A stretch of DNA of 64,000 nt from an uncultured Lachnospiraceae bacterium (lineage in GTDB: Bacteria; Bacillota; Clostridia; Lachnospirales; Lachnospiraceae): positions 1 to 64,000 of the forward strand of contig CAJURU010000010.1 of assembly GCA_910588845.1 (NCBI GenBank), written 5' to 3'. The stretch's first letter is position 1; the number at the start of each line of letters is the position of its first letter. Positions 1 to 8,237 of this stretch are shown piece after piece. Position numbers and translations under genes: made by a program. The notes beneath the pieces are model-generated. The model did not search any database. It had not been told where the DNA came from and saw only the letters and a program-made list of their open reading frames with translations.

Positions 1-14
1 ATTATAGGTGATAC

Positions 15-2360
15 TTGAGGATCAGGAAATCCGCAGGAATATTTGGCGCTTACATAGATATTGCCAGGATGAACCCAGAATACAGCGCATTGGCATTTGA
101 AATCGGAGACACCGTAACAGTAATAGACCAAGACACGGGCACAAAAGAAAAGCAGAGGATTGTAAAGACGGTGCAATATTTGGAAGAGCCGGAGAAAAAC
201 AGCTGTGAGCTATCAAATACAGCGCTTTCTTTTGCGGAAATGCAGCAGAAATTTTTTGCAGCGGCAGAGTGCATAGGGAATATTACTACAGATAACGGGA
301 CGGTGAAAGGCTCTTCAATTGATAAAATTGATATTACACAGATAAATGGGCTGGAACGCTATCTAGCGGAAGATCTGAACGAACTGCGCGCGGACTATAT
401 TTACATACAGACGGAGCTTGGCACGCCATTGGCGATAATCGGCGAAGGGCGCCTGACAAAGACAGAAACAACAACCCTTAATGTGAAAGGGAGGGCAGAT
501 ATAAAGGAAGCTCATGCGGAAACCCTGTATGCTGGAACCCTGGAAGTAGGCCATGCCAAATTCGATGTGATAGAATCTGAGAACATATCAGCCCTGGAGG
601 CAAGGATAGATGACATTGTGTCAACGGAAGTAACAACGCAATACCTGGAAGCGCATTATGCAAAAATAGATTATTCCAATGTAGATACCGCAGCCATCCG
701 CCAAGGGTTCCTGGAAAGCCTCATGGTGAGCCAGGGCATGGTGGCGAACCGGATTCAGGCGGGGCAGATAGTGGCAACGGACGTACTGACGGGCGTAAAG
801 ATATATGCGGATGATATTACGGCAGGGACACTCTCGGTAGAACGGCTGATTTTGAGGGGAAATGATAAGAGCCTCTTATACGCCCTTAATAATAGCGGGG
901 GACTGGTATCAAAAAAGGTGGACACCCTAGATGCAAACATACTCACAGAGCGCACGGTAACAGCGGATAAGATTGTGGCAAAGACGCTGACAGCAACAGA
1001 AATCAATGTAAGCAATCTCATTTCTGACGGCTTTATCGGCGCCAACAAACTTACGGCAAACAATATAAATGTAAACAGCCTTTTGGCGCAGAGCATAACG
1101 GCTACAGGAAGCATACAGAGCGGAAATTACCGCGCTGGGGCAAGCGGTAGCTTTTCAGTAGCCGGGCTCAGGATGAATATGTCTACAGGTGAAATCGTCA
1201 GTCCCAAATTCCGCATAGGGAGTGATGGAAACGCAGAATTTTCCGGGAAAATCAAAGGAGCACAGATTGAGGCATCTGAGATTGCCGGAGGGAAAATAAG
1301 CGGCACGGAGATTGCCGGAGGGCGCATAACAAGTGCAGGCACAGACGGTGCGGAGACAATAATAGGCAATGGAATAATAATTTCAAAAGGGGAGAATTTA
1401 GAAAAAAAAAGAACAGCAAGAGTAAACAATGGAATTATAGAATTGGAAGAGGAGGGCAGGAAATACGAAGCAATGTTATCATCTGAGTACATTATGATGA
1501 GTTTCAATAACAATATAACATTTTACATAAAAGCGGATGATAACGTTTCCGTAAAACTTCCAATGATATGCTCTGGCGCTGTAAACATAGAAGGAGCGCT
1601 TACAGCAAATAGCAATGCGACAGTAGGGGGGATTCTTACAGCAAAGGGAAATATCACATCAAACGGAACGGTTAAGGGGGCAAAACTAACAGCGGGGACT
1701 ACAAGTATAAGCGGAAACAGGATTGAAAGCACAGGGACAACACTAAATATAAAGAACAGCGTCAGCGAGATATGCCTTGTGGATTCCCAATTCCGCCCAA
1801 CATCTGCATATAGCGGGAAAATAACGCTGGGAAATGCCACTTATAAGTGGGGGCAGGTTTATTCAACAAAAAGCGCAATATCAACATCGGATAAAAGCCA
1901 GAAAAAAAACATCCGGTATCTCGGAAATGGCGGGAATGCAAGGAAGTATGAAGAATTATTCGATAATATGAAACCATGCCTGTATATGTTTAACGATCCG
2001 GAATCAGACAGGGTGCACAGCGGGTTTGTGTCGCAAGACATAGAAGAGGCGATGGAAAAAATCAACATGCCGCCTGGTGAATTTGCCGCATTCTGCAAAG
2101 ATTTAACGGAAGGGCTAAGCACGGGGCAAGATGGAGGCGAAGATGCACAGGCGGAATATATTTATTCGCTGAGGTATGAAGAGTTTATAGCCCTGAATAC
2201 GCACATGATACAAAAAACCAGGAAGGAGGCTGACGAAGCGAGGGCTGAGCTTGAAACATATAAAGAATGGGCAGAAGGGAGGATTAGCACTATGGAAGAA
2301 AGGATGGATATTCTGGAGAATGCCGTAAGGAAGATAATGGAGCAGACAGGAAGGGGGTGA
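15..2360 (+). CDS. Phage tail protein with S74 chaperone domain (5' end uncertain)
   Basis: This is a phage tail-fibre or tail-tip (Tal-like) structural protein. The first ~90 residues resemble the end of a prophage tail endopeptidase region (GDTVTVID, then QRIVKTVQYLEEPEKN). A long beta-rich region with repeated EIAGG/KISGTEIAGG units follows. The end is a peptidase S74 intramolecular chaperone domain: SDKSQKKNI around residues 625-633, then FVSQDIEEAME. In that family the conserved Ser of the SD..K.NI motif self-cleaves after trimer folding. A coiled coil ends the protein. The frame is closed by TGA at 9-11, and the only start before residue 19 is a TTG with a badly spaced AGGTGAT, so the true 5' end may be lost to a frameshift or lie elsewhere. 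It overlaps the next gene by a few bases. Confidence 0.8.
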   Translation: MRIRKSAGIFGAYIDIARMNPEYSALAFEIGDTVTVIDQDTGTKEKQRIVKTVQYLEEPEKNSCELSNTALSFAEMQQKFFAAAECIGNITTDNGTVKGSSIDKIDITQINGLERYLAEDLNELRADYIYIQTELGTPLAIIGEGRLTKTETTTLNVKGRADIKEAHAETLYAGTLEVGHAKFDVIESENISALEARIDDIVSTEVTTQYLEAHYAKIDYSNVDTAAIRQGFLESLMVSQGMVANRIQAGQIVATDVLTGVKIYADDITAGTLSVERLILRGNDKSLLYALNNSGGLVSKKVDTLDANILTERTVTADKIVAKTLTATEINVSNLISDGFIGANKLTANNINVNSLLAQSITATGSIQSGNYRAGASGSFSVAGLRMNMSTGEIVSPKFRIGSDGNAEFSGKIKGAQIEASEIAGGKISGTEIAGGRITSAGTDGAETIIGNGIIISKGENLEKKRTARVNNGIIELEEEGRKYEAMLSSEYIMMSFNNNITFYIKADDNVSVKLPMICSGAVNIEGALTANSNATVGGILTAKGNITSNGTVKGAKLTAGTTSISGNRIESTGTTLNIKNSVSEICLVDSQFRPTSAYSGKITLGNATYKWGQVYSTKSAISTSDKSQKKNIRYLGNGGNARKYEELFDNMKPCLYMFNDPESDRVHSGFVSQDIEEAMEKINMPPGEFAAFCKDLTEGLSTGQDGGEDAQAEYIYSLRYEEFIALNTHMIQKTRKEADEARAELETYKEWAEGRISTMEERMDILENAVRKIMEQTGRG

Positions 2361-2365
2361 AACAG

Positions 2366-2707
2366 ATGCAGTTGCTGCAATTTATCCAGCAAAACTGGAT
2401 GGAATGGTTGTTTGCTGCCATCACATTTATCCTGGGATGTCTATATCGGGATGTAAGGAAACGGCTGAAAGAAGAGCAGCGTAAAAGCACGGCTATCGCG
2501 GAAGGTGTACAAAGCCTCCTGCGCGAGAGCATTGTACAAAACTACAATAAGTACCAAGATAGGGAATACTGCCCTATCTATGCCAAGGAATCTATCAAGC
2601 GAGTGTACGAAGCGTACCACAACCTTGGAGGGAATGATGTGGCTACAAAATTATATAATACACTTCTGGGGATGCCGGAAGAGGTAAAGGAAGGAGAAAT
2701 GAATTAA
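2366..2707 (+). CDS. Small phage membrane protein of the lysis module
   Basis: This 113-residue phage protein has one N-terminal transmembrane segment (about residues 12-30) and a charged cytoplasmic helix (RDVRKRLKEEQRK). It ends in a Tyr/Glu-rich region. The ATG at 2366 is preferred over the in-frame GTG at 2357 because AAGGGGG lies about 7 bases before it. It overlaps the tail gene's 3' region closely and its stop overlaps the holin start (ATTAATGAG). Its position between tail fibre and holin suggests a role linked to lysis, perhaps an accessory holin. I recognise it only as a phage-associated family of unknown function. Confidence 0.7.
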   Translation: MQLLQFIQQNWMEWLFAAITFILGCLYRDVRKRLKEEQRKSTAIAEGVQSLLRESIVQNYNKYQDREYCPIYAKESIKRVYEAYHNLGGNDVATKLYNTLLGMPEEVKEGEMN

Positions 2708-2904
2708 TGAGTGAAAAAAATAAGCGATGGCTGAAAGCGGCGGGCATTAGGGCACTCAAAACTGTCGCGCAAGCGGCAATCGCCGGAATTGGGACAGCTA
2801 CGGTAATGAGCCAGGTAGATTGGCTGTATGTGCTTTCTGCTTCGGCGGTAGCAGGGATTATATCATTGCTCACGTCTGTTACAGGGCTGCCGGAATTAAA
2901 ATAA
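2707..2904 (+). CDS. Phage holin, r1t-like
   Basis: This 65-residue protein would form the membrane lesion that lets the endolysin reach the wall. It has a basic N-terminus (KNKRWLKAAGIRALK) and two hydrophobic segments, about residues 17-35 and 38-58, split by a short SQVDW turn. It ends TSVTGLPELK. The pattern and length fit the r1t-type phage holins of Firmicutes prophages. AAGGAGAAATGAATTA supplies the ribosome site, and translation is coupled to the preceding gene. The endolysin gene follows after about 140 bases. Confidence 0.82.
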   Translation: MSEKNKRWLKAAGIRALKTVAQAAIAGIGTATVMSQVDWLYVLSASAVAGIISLLTSVTGLPELK

Positions 2905-3044
2905 ACGCAACAAAATATTTCGGAAGAGACGAAATGTTGACGGAATAACGTTATCTGTTCCTGGAAATAGTGAAAATGTCCCCAAAGGAAGTGAAAATAT
3001 TATTAAAAACAGTGAAAACGAATCAGAAAGCGAGGAAAACTAAT

Positions 3045-3992
3045 ATGCTAAACATCAATAAAGAATTTATATCAACAAAAAATACATACACAGGGCAGAA
3101 CCGGCCCGAATATATTGTCGTTCATGAGACGGATAATTTTTCAAAGGGTGCCGGGGCAAGGCGGCACGCCGAGGCACAGGCGGCAGGGCATCTGAGCACA
3201 TCCGTGCACTATTACGCTGGATCAGATGGCATCTACCAGGCGGCAGCCCATACGGATGGCACATATTCCGTAGGAAGGGAATATGGGGGCAGCCATTCAA
3301 TCAAGGATGCAAATAATCGGAATACTATCAATATTGAAATCTGCGTAAATGCGGATGGAGATTACAACCAGGCGAGGAAAAACGCCATTGAGCTGGTAAA
3401 ATGCCTTATAGCGCAAACAGGCATTCTGGCAGAGAGGGTTATCCGGCACTTTGATGCGAAGGGAAAATACTGCCCGAGGAAAATGATGGATAATTCTGCG
3501 CTGTGGGAAGATTTTAAGAAGCAGATTGGCGGAGTTTCGGCAGGGAAACCGGGAAGCCCAAACCAGGCAGAAAATATTCAGGAAGTGCAGCAGGCTATAG
3601 CGCATGGAATTGTGGCAACGGAGCGCGATTCCCTCAATATACGAGAAGTCCCAAGTGGAAAAATAATAGGGGAAATGCCGAAGGGGGCGTCGGTGGAAAT
3701 CATGGAAATGGGTGCAGAATGGCACAAAATCAGATACAATGGCTGCATCGGCTACAGCTCTGCCAAGTATATCTCTGCAGATGCGGGCAAACAGCCGGAA
3801 ACAAGGTATGTAGGGAAATGTACCGGAAATGGCGTGCGCGTCCGGTCTACGCCAGAATTTAGGGATAATGTCATCCGGCACTTGAATAAAGGGAACCTTT
3901 TTGATGTGTTGGGCGTTTCCGGCGTGTGGACACATATCAGTGTAGAGGGAAAAGAGGGATATATCTACTCGAATTATGTGGAAAAAGTATAA
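3045..3992 (+). CDS. N-acetylmuramoyl-L-alanine amidase endolysin with two SH3b domains
   Basis: The prophage endolysin cuts the amide bond between MurNAc and L-Ala in peptidoglycan. The N-terminal ~160 residues are an Amidase_2 (PGRP-like) zinc domain. Zinc ligands are visible as His27 in IVVHETDN and the His and Cys of IRHFDAKGKYCPRK near residues 137-146. Two bacterial SH3 repeats (about 190-250 and 258-315) should bind the wall; both carry the LNIREVPSGKIIG/VRVRSTPEF pattern. ATG 3045 is chosen over the in-frame GTG at 2970 because GAGGAAAAC lies just before it and the upstream 25 codons are Lys/Thr-rich and match no domain. No signal peptide is seen, as expected for a holin-dependent endolysin. 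Confidence 0.9.
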   Translation: MLNINKEFISTKNTYTGQNRPEYIVVHETDNFSKGAGARRHAEAQAAGHLSTSVHYYAGSDGIYQAAAHTDGTYSVGREYGGSHSIKDANNRNTINIEICVNADGDYNQARKNAIELVKCLIAQTGILAERVIRHFDAKGKYCPRKMMDNSALWEDFKKQIGGVSAGKPGSPNQAENIQEVQQAIAHGIVATERDSLNIREVPSGKIIGEMPKGASVEIMEMGAEWHKIRYNGCIGYSSAKYISADAGKQPETRYVGKCTGNGVRVRSTPEFRDNVIRHLNKGNLFDVLGVSGVWTHISVEGKEGYIYSNYVEKV

Positions 3993-4033
3993 TGGCAATA
4001 GGGCGGCAGGTGTTATACGCCGCCTAATTTATT

Positions 4034-4190
4034 CTACGCAAATGCAACATCAACAATATCTTCGCCACAATTTATATAGATTGTCTGCCCTAATGCGCTT
4101 GCCTGTTTTTCTGCGTATTTAACAGCCTCTTCTTCTGTTCCGCAGAAATTCTAATTTGTATTCTTCTTCACTTATCACACCGAGTTTACG
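4034..4190 (-). pseudogene. Decayed small phage-like gene
   Basis: On the minus strand one frame reads GVISEEEYKLEF and a second, after an apparent 1-2 base shift near 4148-4153, reads CGTEEEAVKYAEKQASALGQ followed by TIYINCGEDIVDVAFA and a stop at 4034-4036. Joined, they would make one plausible small acidic protein, but TAG at 4151-4153 blocks the second frame and no convincing start or ribosome site is present. I read it as a remnant at the prophage edge. Two unrelated short frames are also possible. Confidence 0.35.
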
Positions 4191-4260
4191 GTCAAGTAAA
4201 TAAGTTTATTTTTTTGAAAAACTTTTTTGATTTTTTGTCTATGGCAAGAGTTCAAAGAAG

Positions 4261-4289
4261 TTAGCGGTTAGCAACAAATTAGCAACAAA
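4261..4289. repeat. Tandem 11-bp repeat at prophage edge (possible integrase arm sites)
   Basis: TTAGCAACAAA occurs twice in tandem, at 4268-4278 and 4279-4289, preceded by a partial TTAGCGG copy at 4261. The repeats lie in the AT-rich stretch between the endolysin (ends 3992) and the chromosomal efflux operon (starts 4412). Short direct repeats in this position are typical of arm-type binding sites for tyrosine integrases near att sites. No integrase is in the window, so this is inference. Confidence 0.4.
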
Positions 4290-4411
4290 TCACAAAAAAT
4301 TCACAGTTTTCAAGGGTTTCAGAGATGAAATTTTAAGCTTCATTTAAAGTTCTAGGATTATACTGAGCGGGAATTGAAAAGTAAGCGGTATGAGAAAGGA
4401 TTGGTGGATTT

Positions 4412-5032
4412 ATGAAGAATAAAATAGCAGTAATTTTGCTGAGCGTGTCTATGGCGGCAATAAGCTTGAACGGCTGCGGCAAATCAGATAAACAGGCAGA
4501 GAAGAATCTTGCCAGGGAGTGGGAAAATGAAAATGCCGTGCACGGAGAGGTCAGTAAGGTGACAGAAGATACGGTGATTATAAAAGTTGCAGACGGGAAC
4601 ATGGCTTCTATGGCTGATTCGGAATTGACAGGGGAAGAGCAGGAGATAACAGTTACGAAAGATACTGTGATTAGGCGTAGGAATATGGTGGGGATGCCTG
4701 AAAATGGGGATGCTCCGCAACCGCCTGCAGGAGAGGCGCCTGAAAACGGGGATGCTCCGCAACCGCCGGACAGCCGGCAGGGAACAGAAGACGGCGAGAC
4801 GCCGGAAAAGCCGGGCAGCCGGCAGGGAACGGAAGACGGCAAGATGCCTGATAGGGAAGAGAGCAGTGAGGAGATAACGATTTCTGATATTTCTGTAGGG
4901 GATATTGTTATGGTGACTTTTGCAGACAATAATAATGCGGCAGAAATTACGGTGATGCCGTCAAAAAGGGACGGTGAAAAAAGCGAAACCCCAAAAAGTA
5001 AGGAATCAGATCAAAGGGACACTACAGTATGA
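4412..5032 (+). CDS. Lipoprotein of the MacAB-like efflux operon
   Basis: The 206-residue protein has a lipoprotein signal (MKNKIAVILL...ISLNGCG) with Cys22 as the lipid-modified residue. Two small beta domains flank a Pro/Gly/Asp/Glu-rich linker built from near-repeats of PENGDAPQPP and DSRQGTEDGETPE (about residues 94-145). The terminal part (ITISDISVGDIVMVTF...AAEITVM) pairs with GEVSKVTEDTVIIKV near the N-terminus. The stop overlaps the first possible start of the membrane-fusion gene, so it belongs to that operon. It may be an extracellular partner of the fusion protein; the exact role is unknown. Confidence 0.75.
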   Translation: MKNKIAVILLSVSMAAISLNGCGKSDKQAEKNLAREWENENAVHGEVSKVTEDTVIIKVADGNMASMADSELTGEEQEITVTKDTVIRRRNMVGMPENGDAPQPPAGEAPENGDAPQPPDSRQGTEDGETPEKPGSRQGTEDGKMPDREESSEEITISDISVGDIVMVTFADNNNAAEITVMPSKRDGEKSETPKSKESDQRDTTV

Positions 5033-5055
5033 GGGAGAAAGAGGAGGAAACAGGC

Positions 5056-7464
5056 ATGAAAAAAGTGGAAAAATGGCGTCAAATGACAAGGAAGAGAAAA
5101 ACGGTTTGTTTTGTTGTGGGTGTTACAGGAATAGGGCTGGCATCTCTGGGAATCTATTTTTGGGGAGGAATACAGGGAGGGCATGCAGTAGCCCAGGATA
5201 TACCCATCCAGGAAGTACAGGCACAAATAGGAACGATTTCTGACACAATCGTGGGAACTGGAAATTTGCAATACGAAGAGGGGACGTCAGTTACCATTCC
5301 TTCCAGTATTGTTGTGGATGCAGTAAATGTAGAAGAAAATGAGTATGTTTCCAAAGGAGACGTACTTGCTGTGGTGAACCAGGTATCGGTACTCAGGGCT
5401 ATGGAAGATGTTCAGGAGGAACTGGATGAGCTGGATGAACAAATAGATGAAAGTAAAGATGATACAGGCAGCCAGTCTGTAACAGCAAAAACAGAGGGAA
5501 CCGTTAAGAAAATATATGCACAGGAGGGTCAGGACATTGCAGATTGTATGATGGAGCAGGGAGCCTTGCTGATTCTGTCCATTGATGGCAGTGCAGATGG
5601 GGAAGAAGAGGAGGAAGATGAACTTGCCGTCACAGCTGCTTCGGGCACGGTCGAAGAAATCTGCGTGTCCGAGGGGGATACTGTTTACGCAGGAACTACG
5701 CTATTGAAGGCTGCCACTGCCGGGCAGGGCCTGGAGTATCAGGAGCAGATGGCGAAGCGAAAAGAGCTGGCGCAAAAGTTACAGAATTTGATTGCGTTGT
5801 CAAAGAGCGGCGTCGTCACTGCTGAGACAGATGGAATCATAAAGTCTGTCAATATCTCGGCGGAGGGCAGCACAGATGGGGAAGAAGATATACAGGGTTC
5901 CCAGAGTGTAGCTGCTGTAGCGGGAAAAACGGAGACAGCGGGATATGTGGCAACAGCGGCGGGAATTGCAGAGGTATCAAAGAAAGCTGTCGCTCTGGTG
6001 GGGAGCGCAGGGATAGCGAAACAGACGGCAGCAGCGGGGAGTACGGAACTATCAAAGCAAGCAGTAATAAGTATTGGGAGCGCACCGTCATCGGAAGGTT
6101 CAGATGCGACGGAAAGTGTGCAGGAGCCACAAGATGCGGCAAAAGAAGAAAAGGTCCTTTCGCTGGAAATTACAGATTCCGGCAACTCTAATCAAGAAAT
6201 TTTAGTAATGGAACCACCGAAGACAGGGAACGCGCCGCAGGCAACACTTTGTGCGGAGGATGGGAGTTATCAAGGGCAGATTTCCTGGAAACCGGGAGAT
6301 AAGAAATTTGCAGCGGAAACTTCCTATCAGGCCTATGTGACCTTAGCAGCAGGAGAAGGATATCTGTTTACGGACAGCAGCGTTGCCCAAATTAAAACAG
6401 GGGTTTTGTCAGGCTTGTCTGTGGCATCTGCTGGCAAGGAGTTAAGTTTTTGTATTACATATCCATTTACAGCGGCAGAAAAACAAAATTCTCAGAACAA
6501 AAATACCAAGAAGGATAATGATGGCGGCGCTGAAGGAGGGAATGAAAGTAATAAAACGGGAGACACAGAAGTGGATAAGAATGGGAATGGAGGAGAGGAA
6601 GAAAACAATAAGAATGCAGAAGCGGAGGGAGAAAGTGGAAGGGCAGGCGGAAACAATACAGGAAATGAAGCAGCAGCGGGAAACACCGGTGGAGTGGGAA
6701 GCTCTTTGGCAAACGGGGGGCAGAATGTGGACCTGACAGCAGCCAGCACTTCCTCTTCCCAGAACAGCAGCCAAGAGAGCAGCCAAAGCAGTGGTGCAGA
6801 AAACACAAATTCTGACAGTGAAGTTACTGCATTTACAATCGCATCGTCAGATACTATGGTATTATCCGTGAATGTGGATGAGTTGGATATCAATTCTGTT
6901 TCACAGGGACAGCAGGCAGAAATTACTTTAGATGCCATTGAAGATGAGAGCTTTACCGGGACTGTGACAAAGGTGGGAAGTTCTGCCGGCAGTTCCAGCG
7001 GCGGCGTGGCGAAGTATACGGTAGAAGTGGAAATACCTGGGGACGAGCGCATGAAAGAGGGAATGAATGCCTCTGCTACAATTACAGTTGAAAAGAAGGA
7101 AAATGTCGTGACAATCCCGGTCAATGCCCTCCAGGAGCGCGGCACAAAAGTATTTGTATATACACAGGCGGATAGTGACGGAAATCTTGGCAGTGAGCAG
7201 GAAGTGATTACGGGCCTGTCAGATGGCAGCACAGTGGAAATTACAGAAGGCTTGTCAGAGGGCGATAAGGTTTATTACCAGCGGGTTGGAAATGTTTCTG
7301 GAGAGAGAAATTTCCAGGGATTTGGAGATATGGAGGGCGGCCCGAAGGGAAATATGGGAGATATGCCTGAAGGCGGCGGAATGCCCGGGGGCGAAATGCC
7401 GGGAGGCAAAAGGCATGAAAGCAGTGAAACGTCAGGCGGCGGAACATCTGGCAACCGGCAATAA
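5056..7464 (+). CDS. Oversized HlyD/MacA-like membrane-fusion protein
   Basis: This is the adaptor subunit of a MacAB-like ABC efflux system. There is one transmembrane helix at about residues 16-38. Next comes a lipoyl-like beta segment (SIVVDAVNVEENEYVSKGDVL), two further lipoyl-type segments (TEGTVKKIYAQEGQ and SGTVEEICVSEGD), and an unrecognised beta domain at about 370-475. A Ser/Asn/Gly/Glu-rich low-complexity stretch (about 480-590) precedes a normal beta-barrel and membrane-proximal end (VNVDELDINSVSQGQQAEI...VVTIPVNALQ). The tail is Gly/Met-rich (GGGMPGGEMPGG). At 802 residues it is about twice the family's usual length. ATG 5056 has GAGGAGG at the right distance; the ATG at 5029 does not. 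Confidence 0.85.
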   Translation: MKKVEKWRQMTRKRKTVCFVVGVTGIGLASLGIYFWGGIQGGHAVAQDIPIQEVQAQIGTISDTIVGTGNLQYEEGTSVTIPSSIVVDAVNVEENEYVSKGDVLAVVNQVSVLRAMEDVQEELDELDEQIDESKDDTGSQSVTAKTEGTVKKIYAQEGQDIADCMMEQGALLILSIDGSADGEEEEEDELAVTAASGTVEEICVSEGDTVYAGTTLLKAATAGQGLEYQEQMAKRKELAQKLQNLIALSKSGVVTAETDGIIKSVNISAEGSTDGEEDIQGSQSVAAVAGKTETAGYVATAAGIAEVSKKAVALVGSAGIAKQTAAAGSTELSKQAVISIGSAPSSEGSDATESVQEPQDAAKEEKVLSLEITDSGNSNQEILVMEPPKTGNAPQATLCAEDGSYQGQISWKPGDKKFAAETSYQAYVTLAAGEGYLFTDSSVAQIKTGVLSGLSVASAGKELSFCITYPFTAAEKQNSQNKNTKKDNDGGAEGGNESNKTGDTEVDKNGNGGEEENNKNAEAEGESGRAGGNNTGNEAAAGNTGGVGSSLANGGQNVDLTAASTSSSQNSSQESSQSSGAENTNSDSEVTAFTIASSDTMVLSVNVDELDINSVSQGQQAEITLDAIEDESFTGTVTKVGSSAGSSSGGVAKYTVEVEIPGDERMKEGMNASATITVEKKENVVTIPVNALQERGTKVFVYTQADSDGNLGSEQEVITGLSDGSTVEITEGLSEGDKVYYQRVGNVSGERNFQGFGDMEGGPKGNMGDMPEGGGMPGGEMPGGKRHESSETSGGGTSGNRQ

Positions 7465-7475
7465 GGAGGAAGGAA

Positions 7476-8237
7476 ATGATTCAGTTACAGAAGGTTTCCA
7501 AAATATATGAAATGGGAAATGATAAGGTTTATGCCTTAGATCATGCCAGTATGGAGATACAGCGTGGGGAATTTGTCAGTATAGTAGGGCCTTCGGGCAG
7601 CGGCAAATCCACATTGATGAATATTATCGGCTGTCTGGACGTGGCAGATGAGGGAAATTATATTCTGGATGGAATATCCGTTGAACATTACTCCGAAAGG
7701 GAACTGGCAAAAATACGCAACCGTAAGATTGGTTTTATTTTTCAGAATTTCAACCTGCTGCCGCGGCTTACCGCGGAGGAGAATGTGGAGCTGCCGCTGA
7801 TTTACCAGGGACTTTCTGCGCAGGAGCGTAAGCACAGGGTGTGTAAGGCGTTGGAGCAGGTAGAGCTTTCCGGCCGCAGGAGGCACCTTCCGGCGCAATT
7901 GTCCGGGGGGCAGCAGCAGAGAGTGGCAATTGCCCGGGCTCTGGTGACGATGCCCTCGCTGTTTCTTGCTGATGAGCCCACCGGAAATCTGGATACCCGG
8001 ACAGGGCAGGAGATTATGGGATTGTTCCATGAACTTCATGCAGCGGGGAATACAATTGTGTTGATTACGCACGATAACCAGGTTGCCGGGGAGGCAGAAC
8101 GTAAAGTGCATATTCGGGACGGAAAGGTTACGGAAGTGGAAAAAGATAGAATGAGTGTCTATAATGGGCAGGAAAAGGAGGGAAAGGATGGTAATTCAGA
8201 CAGGAAAGATGGCGTGGAACGCAGTCTGCGCCAATAA
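7476..8237 (+). CDS. MacB-type ABC transporter ATPase
   Basis: ATP-binding subunit of the efflux transporter. Walker A GPSGSGKST is at residues 38-46, the Q-loop is FIFQNFN, the signature is LSGGQQQR, Walker B is LFLADEPTGNLD and the switch His is in LITHD. All are intact. The fold matches the LolD/MacB class that powers FtsX-like permeases. A 40-residue hydrophilic tail after IRDGKVTEVE overlaps the start of the permease gene in another frame, so translation is coupled. It follows the fusion protein by 11 bases with AAGGAGG. Confidence 0.93.
   Translation: MIQLQKVSKIYEMGNDKVYALDHASMEIQRGEFVSIVGPSGSGKSTLMNIIGCLDVADEGNYILDGISVEHYSERELAKIRNRKIGFIFQNFNLLPRLTAEENVELPLIYQGLSAQERKHRVCKALEQVELSGRRRHLPAQLSGGQQQRVAIARALVTMPSLFLADEPTGNLDTRTGQEIMGLFHELHAAGNTIVLITHDNQVAGEAERKVHIRDGKVTEVEKDRMSVYNGQEKEGKDGNSDRKDGVERSLRQ

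Noticed and set aside
3297..3998. A 233-codon open frame antisense to the endolysin
   Set aside because: It is a shadow of the amidase coding frame and lacks a start signal.
6492..7232. A 246-codon Ser/Pro/Leu-rich frame antisense to the adaptor gene
   Set aside because: Its composition is the reverse of the low-complexity adaptor region, so it is not a gene.
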